From positions 1 through 58,102 of the forward strand of contig DATGZX010000191.1 in the NCBI GenBank assembly GCA_035296965.1: a DNA stretch of 58,102 nt, read 5' to 3'. A model generated the notes under the pieces. That model had not been told where the DNA came from and ran no database searches. It saw only the letters and a program-made list of their open reading frames with translations. This document shows positions 30,854 through 39,433 of this stretch, piece after piece (the stretch's first letter is position 1; each line of letters starts with the position of its first letter). Made by a program: the position numbers and the translations under genes. This DNA is from DATGZX01 sp035296965 (GTDB taxonomy: Bacteria; Planctomycetota; Planctomycetia; Gemmatales; Gemmataceae).

Positions 30854-31843
30854 TCAGCCGCCGATGGTGTGCATCGTCCGCAGCGGTTTGATGAATCGCG
30901 AGGTGTTGATCTCGTGCCCTTCCCACTTGGCCCGAACGTTCGCGTCTATGGCCGCGGCAATCTCCGAGTCCCCGGCGCCGCCGCGTAGCATCTTTTTGAT
31001 GTCGACCTCATCGAGGGCAAACAGGCAGTTGCGCAGCCTGCCGTCGGCAGTCAGGCGAACGCGATTGCAGCTCATGCAGAAGGGCCGGGAAATAGAGGCA
31101 ATGATGCCCACTCGTCCACCGCCGTCCGTGTAACGAAACTCCATCGCCGGCGCCCGCGGGTCGTAATCCTCCACGGGCACAAGCGGCGCAATCTCATGTT
31201 CCAACTGCTCCAGAATCTCGTGCGCGAAATAGACCTTGTCGCGTTCCCAGTGGTCGGCGCCGATCGGCATGTACTCGATGAAGCGCATCTCGACACCGTG
31301 CTTTCGTGCAAACTGCGCAAGGGGCACGACTTCGGCCTCTGTGATCCCGCGGATACTGACCGCGTTGACCTTCACGGGGTCGAAGCCCGCGCGCTTGGCA
31401 GCCAGGATGCCGTCGATCACTTTCTCGACTCCGTCCCTGCGGGCCAGCAAGCGAAAACGGTCGGGATCGAGCGCGTCGAGGCTGATGTTGATACGCCTTA
31501 ACCCCGCATCGTAGAGCGGCTGGGCGGCATCGGCCAGAAGGATGCCGTTGGTCGTCAGCCCGAGATCCCGCAGGCCGGGGATTTCTTTCAACATCCGCAC
31601 CAGCCTTGGCAAATCGCGGCGCATGAGCGGCTCACCGCCGGTCAGCCGGATCTTGTCGATGCCCAAGGGAACAACCAGGCGCACAAAGCGGGCGATCTCT
31701 TCGAAGGAAAGAAGCTCGGCCCGCTCCATGAACGTGACTTCCTCGGCCATGCAATACGTGCAGCGCAGGTTGCAGCGATCCGTCACGCTGATGCGCAGAT
31801 TGTTGTGCACTCGGCCGAAGCTATCGATGAGTTGGTAAACCAC
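30854..31843 (-). CDS. moaA: GTP 3',8-cyclase MoaA
   Basis: 329 residues, GTG start. Radical SAM motif in SVTDRCNLRCTYCM (Cys-x3-Cys-x2-Cys), IRLTGGEPLMRRDLP for SAM, the C-terminal cluster Cys in FCMSCNRVRLTADGRLRNC, and the terminal Gly-Gly (MHTIGG) needed for activity. Catalyses the first step of molybdenum cofactor synthesis with MoaC. It follows moaE with a 44-base gap on the same strand. moaC is not in the window. Confidence 0.95.
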   Translation of the reverse strand: MVYQLIDSFGRVHNNLRISVTDRCNLRCTYCMAEEVTFMERAELLSFEEIARFVRLVVPLGIDKIRLTGGEPLMRRDLPRLVRMLKEIPGLRDLGLTTNGILLADAAQPLYDAGLRRINISLDALDPDRFRLLARRDGVEKVIDGILAAKRAGFDPVKVNAVSIRGITEAEVVPLAQFARKHGVEMRFIEYMPIGADHWERDKVYFAHEILEQLEHEIAPLVPVEDYDPRAPAMEFRYTDGGGRVGIIASISRPFCMSCNRVRLTADGRLRNCLFALDEVDIKKMLRGGAGDSEIAAAIDANVRAKWEGHEINTSRFIKPLRTMHTIGG

Positions 31844-31887
31844 TATAGATTCTCAGTTCTCCATGTGCTCTCTGTCAATAATCATCG

Positions 31888-32301
31888 TCAAGATCCCGGG
31901 TGTACCCACTCCGTGGTTCCATCGTCCCAGTTTTCCTTCTTCCATATTGGCACGAGTTCCTTGAGCCGGTCTATGGCATATCGGCAGGCATCGAAAGCTT
32001 GCGCACGATGCGCGCAGCTAACCGACACCGCCACACTAATGTCGCCCACTTCCAGATGGCCTAGACGGTGCACCATGACCAACTCGCCGACCGGCCAGCG
32101 TTTGCGGACCTCTTGCTCGATCTCGGCCAATTTCTTTTCCGCCATGCCGGGATAGGCCTGGTAGTCCAGGGCAACCGTAACCCGCTCGCCCGTGAGGTCG
32201 CGCACAGTGCCCAGGAAAGTCACCACCGCCCCGCAATTTGCTTGGCGCACCTGCTCCGTCAACAATGCGTGGTCAATGGGTTCCGCCGTCAATTGAATCA
32301 T
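31888..32301 (-). CDS. moaE: Molybdopterin synthase catalytic subunit MoaE
   Basis: 137 residues. Typical segments are CGAVVTFLGTVRD, LDYQAYPGMAEKKLAEIEQE, VHRLGHLEVGDISVAVSVSC and AYAIDRLKE-type helix followed by VPIWKKENWDDGTTEWV, which holds the catalytic Lys. With thiocarboxylated MoaD it converts cPMP to molybdopterin. The ATG overlaps the moaD stop by four bases. Confidence 0.95.
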   Translation of the reverse strand: MIQLTAEPIDHALLTEQVRQANCGAVVTFLGTVRDLTGERVTVALDYQAYPGMAEKKLAEIEQEVRKRWPVGELVMVHRLGHLEVGDISVAVSVSCAHRAQAFDACRYAIDRLKELVPIWKKENWDDGTTEWVHPGS

Positions 32302-32576
32302 GGCCGACGTGAAACTTTCTCATGACTGTTCGCGCCTCCGCTAACGGGCGGAAGCAACGCGATCTCAGCATCAAGCGGGAACGTCAAAGAGTCCTCGGCG
32401 AATTCGTCGTTGACGGCAAGGGCCGACCGCGCCACGATGCCCGCCAAAGCCGGCCGGTCCATTGCCAGTTGCCGGCGAAGCTCCGCCACGGTCGAGCCGG
32501 GCGGCAACTCCAGTTCCACGGTATCCGCCCCGGCGAGGTCCCTGGCCCGTGCAAAGAGGCGGATGCGCACCTTCAT
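32298..32576 (-). CDS. moaD: Molybdopterin synthase sulfur carrier MoaD with extra C-terminal tail
   Basis: 92 residues, ubiquitin-like fold (RIRLFARARDLAGADTVELE, ALAVNDEFAEDSLTF, EIALLPPVSGG). The Gly-Gly that must be the C-terminus for thiocarboxylation is at residues 80-81 and is followed by eleven more residues (ANSHEKVSRRP) before the stop that overlaps moaE. Either the tail is trimmed by a protease, as known for some other sulfur carriers, or the frame past Gly-Gly is the product of a mutation. It starts with a one-base TAATG overlap after the oxidase gene. Confidence 0.9.
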   Translation of the reverse strand: MKVRIRLFARARDLAGADTVELELPPGSTVAELRRQLAMDRPALAGIVARSALAVNDEFAEDSLTFPLDAEIALLPPVSGGANSHEKVSRRP

Positions 32577-35500
32577 TACAACACCAATTCACGAATGGGG
32601 GTGTGCAAGCGCTGCAGCAACTCAGGCATTAAGCCGTAGGCCAGCGCCATGTACTGGGCAGGGTGCATGGTCCGCTTTCGAGCCACATCCTCCATCTGCA
32701 GCCGGCAGGTGCTGCACTCCGTTGAACCGAAGAGGGTGCCTGGCCGATTGAGCTGTTCAAGCATCGGCTTGCCGGCTTCGAGAGAAACTTCGTAATTGCT
32801 GGCCTGGAGGCCGAACGTACCCGCCATACCGGAACAGTTCACATCGATTGTATGCACGCTCAGACCGGGGATCAACGCAAGGAGCGCCGGCCCCGCCGGC
32901 GGCCGGCCCAGTGCTTTGAGGTGACACGGCACGTGATGGCCGATCGTGAGGTTTACTCTTTGAAAATCAGTTTGCAGACGGCCTTGCTCATGAAGATCCC
33001 AGAGAAACGCTGTCAGCTCGCGCACTTGCTGGGCCACGAGTTTGGCATCGGGATCGTCGATCAAGTCGGGATAATCATGGCTCAGCATGAGCGCGGCCGT
33101 AGGCTCCGAGCAGACGATCTGGTATCCATCACGAACTAATTCCGCGAGGATGCGCAGGTTGTGCTCTGCGGTTTCGCGAGCACTCTCCACATCGCCGTAG
33201 GCCAGGGGCGCCATGCCGCAGCCCTTCTGTTTGGGCGGGACGTAAACCTCGATGCCGTTGTGCTGCAGCACGGCCACGACGGCCTCGGCGATGAGGGGCT
33301 CGTTGTAGTTTGCGAACACGTCGACGAAATAGGCAACGCGCGGCCTGTGGCTTTGCGGCCGGCGCGTCCAGCCACGGCGGGCGGCGCGGCGCAGGAAACT
33401 TCGCGCCGCAAACCTGGGCAGGCGCCGGCGCCGGGACACTCCAAACACCTTCTCCATGAGCCAACGAATCGACTTGCTCGCTAGCCCCGCGTTGACGGCC
33501 ACGGCGAAGATACTCGCGAAGGCTGCAAAACTTTCCGTTCGCGTCATGGTCCAGTCCATCCAGTCCAGGCCGTGCTCGGAAACATTGGCGGCCTTCACCT
33601 CCAGCATGAGCTTGGGGATGTTGATATGCGCGGGACATTCGCTGGCGCACATCCGGCAGTTGACGCAAAGGTCGGCGATGCCGCGCACCTCATCGGAAGA
33701 AAGGAGACGGGCATCAGCTCCCTGTTGCAGGAGATGGCGCAACAGGTTGGCCTTGGCTCGGGGCGTGGCGGCTTCCTCGTGCGTGACGCGGAAGACGGGG
33801 CACATGCGCTGGCCGGGCGCCTCCGTGCGGCACTGGCCGCAGCCGTTGCAGTTCACCGCTTCCGCGCGTACCTCGCCCGGCTGCCAGCGCAAGGACCAGG
33901 TCGCTGGCTCCGTCCCGGAAACAGGATTGCGCCGCAACGGCCAGGCAGGCATTCCCGGGTCCGGCCCAACGATCTTTCCAGGATTGAGAATGCCTTGCGG
34001 ATCGAAGATGGTCTTGAGCTCACGAAACACGGGGTAGAGCCGTCCATATTGGCGCTCAACCCAGGGTGTTCGAGCCAGGCCGGTGCCATGCTGCGTGCTG
34101 ACCGTGCCGCCGAGTTCGAGCGCCAGGCCATGGATCTCCTCGGCGATGGCCCAGAGGAGCGACACGTCGGCGCTGCGCTCGAGATCCAAGAAGGGCCGGG
34201 TATGGACCTGCCCGGAACCGGCATGGACGAGGAAGGAAGCTGTGATCTCGCGCCGCTTCAAGATCTCCTGAACGCGATGCAGATAAACCACAAGCTGATC
34301 GCTAGGTACGCCGACGTCTTCGACGAAAGCAATCGGTTGGGGGCCCCCGCGAATACCATAAAGGCCGGGCAAGACCGTTTCGCGCAGGGTCCAGATGCGC
34401 TCGATATCTTCCGGTGTGAAAGCGATGCGCGCGTACAGCGCCCGGTGTTCGACGCGCTGCAATCTGTCGGCAAGCTCCAGGGTAGCTTCGCGTGTCTCGA
34501 TCTCCGTCTCGCCTTCATGCTCCACGAGCAGCACGGCCTCAGCTTCCGGCGGAAGCAGCGTTTTGATGAGAGCGTCGCGACCTCCTGCCAAGGTCATGAG
34601 CCTGCGGTCGATCAACTCGCACGCCGCCGGCCGGCTGGAGAGGGCGTCTTGCGCAGCTCCCACTGCTGCGTCCAGGCTCTCGAAGGCGAGCAGCACCAGG
34701 CTTCGGCCTCCCGGTAGCGGGATGGTGCGCAAGGTCGCCTCTGTGAAGACAGCCAGCGTGCCTTCCGAGCCGACCAGCAGTCGGGCAAGGTCCAGGCCTT
34801 TCGCGGTCAAGACGTCGTGCAGAAGATAGCCACAGCGATCGAACGGGGTGCGCGGCCGGGAGCTTTGCAGGAGGGCGTAGTTGCTTTCGAGCAGATCGCT
34901 GACGTGCTGAACGATATCGGTCAAGCGAACGTTGGTCTCCGCAGCGGTCGCAGCGCGCCGCTCGACGCCGACGTTGGCGGCGTCCCCATTGTCCAGGACG
35001 ACACGGAGCTGAGCGACGTGATCGCGCGTGTAGCCGTGGCGGAGAACGTGCGCGCCCGATGCATTGTTGGCGACCATGCCGCCGACGGTGCATTGCACGC
35101 CGCTCGTCGGGTCGGGGGCGAACCGTCGACCCACTTTCGCCAGGCGCTCGTTCAGTTCCCTGTAAACAACCCCGGGCTGCACGCGCACGGTATCGTCGCC
35201 GACATCCAGGATGGAACGGAAATGGCGGCTTAGGTCGATGATGATGCCCGTGCCGAGCGCTTCGCCGGCCATGCCGGTGCCCGCCCCGCGCGCAATTAGC
35301 GGAATGCGATGTTCCGCCGCATAGCGCACGACTGCTCGCACGTCTTCTTCATCGCGCGGCGCTACGACGCCTAGCGGCTCGATTTGAAAAATACTTGCGT
35401 CGGTGCTGTAGAGTGCGCGCGACAACTCGTCGAAAAGCAGCTCGCCCTTGAAAACACCCTTGAGATCATCGAGAACGCGCTCGCGCTGCGGTTCATCCAC
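32576..35500 (-). CDS. GlcD-GlcF fusion: FAD-linked oxidase with iron-sulfur and CCG domains
   Basis: 974 residues, GTG start with GGAGAGG upstream. The FAD_binding_4 domain (PLIARGAGTGMAGEALGTGI, PTSGVQCTVGGMVANNASGA) and FAD-oxidase C-terminal domain (STQHGTGLARTPWVERQYG) occupy about residues 1-510. Next come a ferredoxin-like domain with two Cys sets (CNGCGQCRTEAPGQRMCP, CVNCRMCASECPAHINIP) and two CCG-type Cys-rich domains (HHVPCHLKALG, STECSTCRLQM). The architecture is that of YdiJ-type D-2-hydroxyacid or D-lactate/glycolate dehydrogenases feeding electrons to the membrane. It is translationally coupled to moaD, an unusual pairing. Confidence 0.92.
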   Translation of the reverse strand: MDEPQRERVLDDLKGVFKGELLFDELSRALYSTDASIFQIEPLGVVAPRDEEDVRAVVRYAAEHRIPLIARGAGTGMAGEALGTGIIIDLSRHFRSILDVGDDTVRVQPGVVYRELNERLAKVGRRFAPDPTSGVQCTVGGMVANNASGAHVLRHGYTRDHVAQLRVVLDNGDAANVGVERRAATAAETNVRLTDIVQHVSDLLESNYALLQSSRPRTPFDRCGYLLHDVLTAKGLDLARLLVGSEGTLAVFTEATLRTIPLPGGRSLVLLAFESLDAAVGAAQDALSSRPAACELIDRRLMTLAGGRDALIKTLLPPEAEAVLLVEHEGETEIETREATLELADRLQRVEHRALYARIAFTPEDIERIWTLRETVLPGLYGIRGGPQPIAFVEDVGVPSDQLVVYLHRVQEILKRREITASFLVHAGSGQVHTRPFLDLERSADVSLLWAIAEEIHGLALELGGTVSTQHGTGLARTPWVERQYGRLYPVFRELKTIFDPQGILNPGKIVGPDPGMPAWPLRRNPVSGTEPATWSLRWQPGEVRAEAVNCNGCGQCRTEAPGQRMCPVFRVTHEEAATPRAKANLLRHLLQQGADARLLSSDEVRGIADLCVNCRMCASECPAHINIPKLMLEVKAANVSEHGLDWMDWTMTRTESFAAFASIFAVAVNAGLASKSIRWLMEKVFGVSRRRRLPRFAARSFLRRAARRGWTRRPQSHRPRVAYFVDVFANYNEPLIAEAVVAVLQHNGIEVYVPPKQKGCGMAPLAYGDVESARETAEHNLRILAELVRDGYQIVCSEPTAALMLSHDYPDLIDDPDAKLVAQQVRELTAFLWDLHEQGRLQTDFQRVNLTIGHHVPCHLKALGRPPAGPALLALIPGLSVHTIDVNCSGMAGTFGLQASNYEVSLEAGKPMLEQLNRPGTLFGSTECSTCRLQMEDVARKRTMHPAQYMALAYGLMPELLQRLHTPIRELVL

Positions 35501-35531
35501 GGCTCTGCCTCTCCAAGCACTACCCTATGAC

Positions 35532-35642
35532 GAGCCTGCTGAAAAACGGGTCTGACCCCTTCCCCGAAGGACGATAGTTCCCCAAGAAGGGGGGAAATCA
35601 GTGAAGGTTCATAGGGGGTCAGACCCCTTTTTCAGCAGGCTC
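35532..35642. repeat. GAGCCTGCTGAAAAACGGGTCTGACCCC palindrome, copy 2
   Basis: Ends GAGCCTGCTGAAAAA and TTTTTCAGCAGGCTC; inner arms GGGTCTGACCCC and GGGGGTCAGACCCC; central part CCCCAAGAAGGGGGGAAATCAGTGAAG shared with copy 52489-52599. It lies just upstream of the oxidase gene, between it and the zinc-ribbon gene. Confidence 0.92.
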
Positions 35643-35664
35643 GGAACGCAGGAGTAAAGTGCGG

Positions 35665-36135
35665 TCAGCGTGCCTTCTTCGTCGCCTGAAGTTCGCGCAG
35701 GCGGAGCCGTTCCTGCCGGAAGCGCTCGGCGATGCCCAGCTCGAACGGCTTGTGCCCGGCGTCGGGCTTCAGCCCGCGATAATGCGCGTTGCACCTGTAG
35801 CAGACGACCACGTCGCCTACCCAGAGATAGAGCAAACCGTCGAATAACGCGGAGCCAATCAGGATCGTCCAGGTCAACCACTGATGATAGAGCCAGTAGG
35901 GGATGATCGACCCCAGGCAGGCAATCGCCAGGATTGTCAGACCGAGCCAGTGGGGAAAATCCTTCTTCTTGTACAGTTCCCTGTTGCCGCACAGCGCGCA
36001 AGCAGCGAGGGAATCGCATTCCTGGGCATGGAGCGGCAGCAAATGATCACAGCGCGGACACTGCCATTCCGTCGCAAGCGGAAGGGCCACGCGAGCCACT
36101 GCGTCGCACTCTGGACACGCGAATTGAACATTCAC
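35665..36135 (-). CDS. Membrane protein with zinc-ribbon motifs
   Basis: 156 residues, GTG start. An N-terminal ribbon (FACPECDAVARVALP, WQCPRCDHLLP) and a further Cys pair (CALCGNRELYKKKDFP) are followed by two hydrophobic helices (LTILAIACLGSIIPYWLYH, WTILIGSALFDGLLYLWVG), a third Cys pair (VVCYRCNAHYRG) and a charged C-terminal helix. Probably a small metal-binding membrane protein of unknown function. It follows the membrane gene 36151-36909 by 15 bases, so it belongs to the folE operon. Confidence 0.75.
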   Translation of the reverse strand: MNVQFACPECDAVARVALPLATEWQCPRCDHLLPLHAQECDSLAACALCGNRELYKKKDFPHWLGLTILAIACLGSIIPYWLYHQWLTWTILIGSALFDGLLYLWVGDVVVCYRCNAHYRGLKPDAGHKPFELGIAERFRQERLRLRELQATKKAR

Positions 36136-36150
36136 GAAAGCAAGCCGCCT

Positions 36151-36909
36151 TTATAGCATGTAGCCGCCGGTAAACCGGAAGAGTACTTCGCTAATCAGTT
36201 CGCCGAGGAAACAAAAGATCACGACGACATACAAAATGCCGGTCGCCGACTGAGTCGATCGAATCCGCGCCGTATGCCAGGCCATCACCCCCAGCAGGAG
36301 CGGACCGAAAATGCCCAGGCCCCAGCGCAAGGGAAGCAGGATCGTCACATCATTCAGGGTAACGAGAGAATGCTCACTGGTCCAGGACGATAGCGCGACG
36401 CCACAAACAACCCCGCGCACCGCGGTGGCCACGAACAGCCCAACCAGCAGACGCAGCAGAGGCGTCATCGACATGCTCGGAGCGACCAAGTAAGAGTGCC
36501 CCATCAGCATCGCCGTCATTGCCGAGCCGAGCACAGCCGCCGAGCTGAACGAGCCGGCAAACAGGGAAATCCTGTCGTTCTGGGAGCTGCTCGGATCGAC
36601 GATCAGACCCAGGACCACGACCAGCGCGACGGCAGTCACCGCGATCAGCGTTCGGCCGGCCGGCGCTCCATTCAAAGACCATGAAAGACTTCCAAGGAAA
36701 GCTCCCAGAATGGCTGCGCCCAGGGCGATCCACAACCACACCTCGTTGGCTGCGGGCAGATCGCGTAGGAAGACGATCGATAGTGCCGAGAGTCCCAGGG
36801 CCGTCAAGAACTGGACCCGGTAGAAGCGCGGGTTCACCTGCTCGGGAGATACGAGAAGCAGAGCAGCAATCATTCCGCACGCGAGGCGGAGACAGAAGGT
36901 AGCGAGCAT
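36151..36909 (-). CDS. Polytopic membrane protein, unknown function
   Basis: 252 residues, mostly hydrophobic, with seven or eight predicted helices (for example LWIALGAAILGAFLGSLSW, TLIAVTAVALVVVLGLIVD, LGIFGPLLLGVMAWHTARI). A conserved-looking loop MGHSYLVAPSMSMTPL near residues 136-151 carries a His. No family recognised. It starts four bases after the folE stop and is followed closely by a zinc-ribbon membrane protein. Confidence 0.75.
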   Translation of the reverse strand: MLATFCLRLACGMIAALLLVSPEQVNPRFYRVQFLTALGLSALSIVFLRDLPAANEVWLWIALGAAILGAFLGSLSWSLNGAPAGRTLIAVTAVALVVVLGLIVDPSSSQNDRISLFAGSFSSAAVLGSAMTAMLMGHSYLVAPSMSMTPLLRLLVGLFVATAVRGVVCGVALSSWTSEHSLVTLNDVTILLPLRWGLGIFGPLLLGVMAWHTARIRSTQSATGILYVVVIFCFLGELISEVLFRFTGGYML

Positions 36910-36913
36910 GGAA

Positions 36914-37555
36914 TTACCGCGGACCGTAAATAAGAGCCATCAATTCGGCCCGGGTCGATTCGTTGTCCTTGAATGCACCCCGCATGGCGCTCGTGACGCA
37001 GCGGCTGTCCGCCTTGCGAATGCCCCGAATGGTCATGCATGTATGCGAGGCGGACAGGATCACGCCCACGCCGCGTGGTTCCAGCTCCTCCATGAACAAA
37101 TCAGCCAGCTGCTCCGTCATGCGTTCCTGAACCTGCGGCCGGCGCGAAAGAACCTCCACCACTCGTGCCAATTTGCTGAGGCCAACAATCTTCCCATTGG
37201 GCAGGTAGGCGATGTGGGCCCTGCCGAAAAAAGGGAGCAAGTGATGCTCGCAAACGCTCTCGAAGGCAATGTCTTTCTCGAGCACCATCTCGTCGTATTT
37301 CTGTGTGAACTTCTTTTGGAGCAGTTCTCTCGGGTCTTTCCGCAGACCGGAAAAGAGCTCGGCGTACATGCGGGCTACGCGCTCGGGTGTCTCCAGAAGG
37401 CCCTCTCGGTCTGGGTCCTCCCCCACGGCCAGCAGGATCTCGCGCACTGCCGCTCGAATTCGGTCATGGTCGACCGGCGCTGTGAAACCCTGGCGGTCGT
37501 TATCAGAAACCAGTCCGCCCTTGGCCAGCGATTCCTTGACGCGTTGTTTGCCCAA
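36914..37555 (-). CDS. folE: GTP cyclohydrolase I
   Basis: 213 residues, TTG start with GGAAAGGGAAG upstream. Zinc ligands in FESVCEHHLLPFFGRAHIAY (Cys and His) and the second Cys in SASHTCMTIRGIRK; also NGKIVGLSKLARVVEVLSRR and QERMTEQLADLFMEELEPRG. It makes dihydroneopterin triphosphate from GTP, the precursor for folate and potentially for the H4MPT made by the 12400-17900 cluster. First of three tightly spaced genes. A dispersed repeat (37581-37681) lies directly upstream. Confidence 0.95.
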   Translation of the reverse strand: MGKQRVKESLAKGGLVSDNDRQGFTAPVDHDRIRAAVREILLAVGEDPDREGLLETPERVARMYAELFSGLRKDPRELLQKKFTQKYDEMVLEKDIAFESVCEHHLLPFFGRAHIAYLPNGKIVGLSKLARVVEVLSRRPQVQERMTEQLADLFMEELEPRGVGVILSASHTCMTIRGIRKADSRCVTSAMRGAFKDNESTRAELMALIYGPR

Positions 37556-37580
37556 AAACTTCCCTTTCCAAGCATAACAA

Positions 37581-37681
37581 AATGACCGTGCGGGATTCAG
37601 AAGTAGGTCAGGTTTCCAACCTGACTGGACAGATTGGGAAATCTGTCCTACGCCGCTGCCGATTCAAGCACGGTGATATAG
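37581..37681. repeat. ~100-bp dispersed repeat with two hairpins, copy 2
   Basis: Begins ATGACCGTGCGGGATTCAGA, then GTAGGTCAGGTTTCCAACCT, ACAGATTGGGAAATCTGTCC, and ends GATTCAAGCACGGTGATATA. Aligns with 6885-6983 over the whole length. It sits in the divergent region between folE (leftward) and the sulfatase-like gene (rightward). Confidence 0.9.
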
Positions 37682-37765
37682 TAGCAACGGATTAAAAAAC
37701 GGCATACCCGGCGAGACACAACTTGTGATGGTTGACCTGCGCGACTAGGCATAGAATCGGTGCTT

Positions 37766-39001
37766 ATGAAGGTATTGCTGGTGGTCATTAAGGGTTTCCA
37801 TCTCGGCTACATTGGTTGCTATGGCAACGAATGGATCTCCACGCCGACGCTGGATCGATTGGCGGCGGATGGCATCGTCTTCGACCAGCATTATGCCGAC
37901 CATCCCACGACCGCAGGCGGGCGGCTCGCCTGGCAAACGGGCTGCTACTCCTTTCCCTGGCCAGAGTGGGTCGAGAGTCTACCGACGAAACCCGCTGCAT
38001 CGGACCTCTACTCTCGCCTGAAAGAACAGGGCATAAGGATAGACTCGATCGCGCCTGAACCAGCCGACGCCGCGCCGTTGCCGGGAGGCATGGAAGCGAC
38101 TCTGAAGAGATCGCAGAGGAAGTTGGCTTCATTAAGTTCGCGAGAACACTGGCTGCTCAGAGCCGAATTCGACGTGCTTCTGCCACCCTGGAAAGTGCCC
38201 GAACAGTTCCGAGAAGAGTATTTCACCGAAGAAGAGACGGACGTGGAGCCGTTGGCTCCTGGTGAGGTTGATGATTCTCTCGAGTCTTGCCAGGTCGCTG
38301 TGCCAGGTCTTGCCGAGGTGCAAAAGGAGTACGCGGCGGCGGTCACGTACCTGGACGCAGGCCTCGAACAGCTTTTCACAGGACTAAAGGAGGGGGCTTC
38401 CGGCAAAGATGTCCTAGTAGTGGTCACAGGGGATCGTGGACAGGCGATCGATGACCGGAGGAGAGGCGAGCCGGGCAAGACCACCCTTCACGAAGAGCTG
38501 ATGCACATCCCGCTGCTTGTATGCTTTCCCGATGGCCAAGGGGCGGGGCGGAGGATCTCGGCATTGACCCAATCGCTTGATCTTATGCCGACTTTTTTCG
38601 ATCTTTTTGGATTGCCGGTGCCGGAAGCCCACGGCCGCAGCCTTCTGCCGCTGATGCTCGGCAAGTCTGCCAAGGTTCGCGACTACGCCTGCGCCGGCCT
38701 GCGCGCCGGCGACAGAATCGAATGGGCTCTACGTGCTCCGGAGTGGGGCTTCCTTCTGCCGATGCGGGCGCCTTCGACTGGCCCTCCTTTGGCGTCGGAA
38801 CTCTACGTGAAGCCGGACGACCGCTGGGAGGTAAACAATGCCCGTCAACATCACGTGGTGCTGGCGGAGAGTATCGAGCAGACTCTGTGGAGTTTTGTTC
38901 GAGCGACCCGGGACCCCGGTCCACTCCAACCCCCGGATTTGTGTTTAGAAGAGAATAAACGGACGGAAAACGCCCAGACTTCCGAAGGAGAACCACTATG
39001 A
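37766..39001 (+). CDS. Sulfatase-fold protein lacking the catalytic Cys/Ser
   Basis: 411 residues from the ATG at 37766. Sulfatase-like layout: GFHLGYIGCYGNEWISTPTL followed by LAADGIVFDQHYAD, a segment DHPTTAGGRLAWQTGCY at the usual CxPxR position, VVVTGDRGQAIDD, and the closing SLDLMPTFFDLFGLPVPEAHG. The formylglycine Cys (or Ser) is absent (TAGGR), the first metal Asp pair is not seen (IKGFHLG) and the usual DHG reads DRG. It is therefore probably a pseudoenzyme or acts on another bond. No signal peptide. Its stop overlaps the AhpD-like gene (ATGA). Confidence 0.8.
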   Translation: MKVLLVVIKGFHLGYIGCYGNEWISTPTLDRLAADGIVFDQHYADHPTTAGGRLAWQTGCYSFPWPEWVESLPTKPAASDLYSRLKEQGIRIDSIAPEPADAAPLPGGMEATLKRSQRKLASLSSREHWLLRAEFDVLLPPWKVPEQFREEYFTEEETDVEPLAPGEVDDSLESCQVAVPGLAEVQKEYAAAVTYLDAGLEQLFTGLKEGASGKDVLVVVTGDRGQAIDDRRRGEPGKTTLHEELMHIPLLVCFPDGQGAGRRISALTQSLDLMPTFFDLFGLPVPEAHGRSLLPLMLGKSAKVRDYACAGLRAGDRIEWALRAPEWGFLLPMRAPSTGPPLASELYVKPDDRWEVNNARQHHVVLAESIEQTLWSFVRATRDPGPLQPPDLCLEENKRTENAQTSEGEPL

Positions 39002-39396
39002 CCACCGTTCGACTTGTCGATGAGCGTAGCAATGATCCCAAGGTCCGACGAGTCTTCGACGACATCAAGCAGAGCAAGAAGATCGACCGCGTGCCAAACA
39101 TCTGGCGAGCGCTCGCAACCTATCCTGACCACCTGGAGTTATGCTGGACGCGTCTCAAGGCGATTATGCAGCCGGGCAAGGTCGATATGTTGACCAAGGA
39201 GATCATCGCCCTGGCCGTCTCTGTCACCAACGGCTGCGAATACTGCATCAATTCACACACGGCCGCGGTGCAAAAGCTTGGCCTGGACAACGAGGGCCTA
39301 GGTGAAGTGCTCGCCGTGGTCGGCCTCTATAACCAGATGAACCGACTGGCAGACGCGTATCAGATCGAGCCCGACATTCGGCCCGATATTTCGTGA
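38998..39396 (+). CDS. AhpD-like/carboxymuconolactone decarboxylase family protein
   Basis: 132 residues, all helical. Redox motif SVTNGCEYCINSHTAAVQKL (Cys-x2-Cys with a following His) is that of AhpD-type peroxidase partners; PNIWRALATYPDHLELCW precedes it. Likely a thiol-dependent peroxidase or reductase. Translationally coupled to the sulfatase-fold gene by a four-base overlap, so the two products may work together. Confidence 0.88.
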   Translation: MTTVRLVDERSNDPKVRRVFDDIKQSKKIDRVPNIWRALATYPDHLELCWTRLKAIMQPGKVDMLTKEIIALAVSVTNGCEYCINSHTAAVQKLGLDNEGLGEVLAVVGLYNQMNRLADAYQIEPDIRPDIS

Positions 39397-39433
39397 CAAC
39401 ATGATACGGACGGTGATGGCCATTCCATCATCT

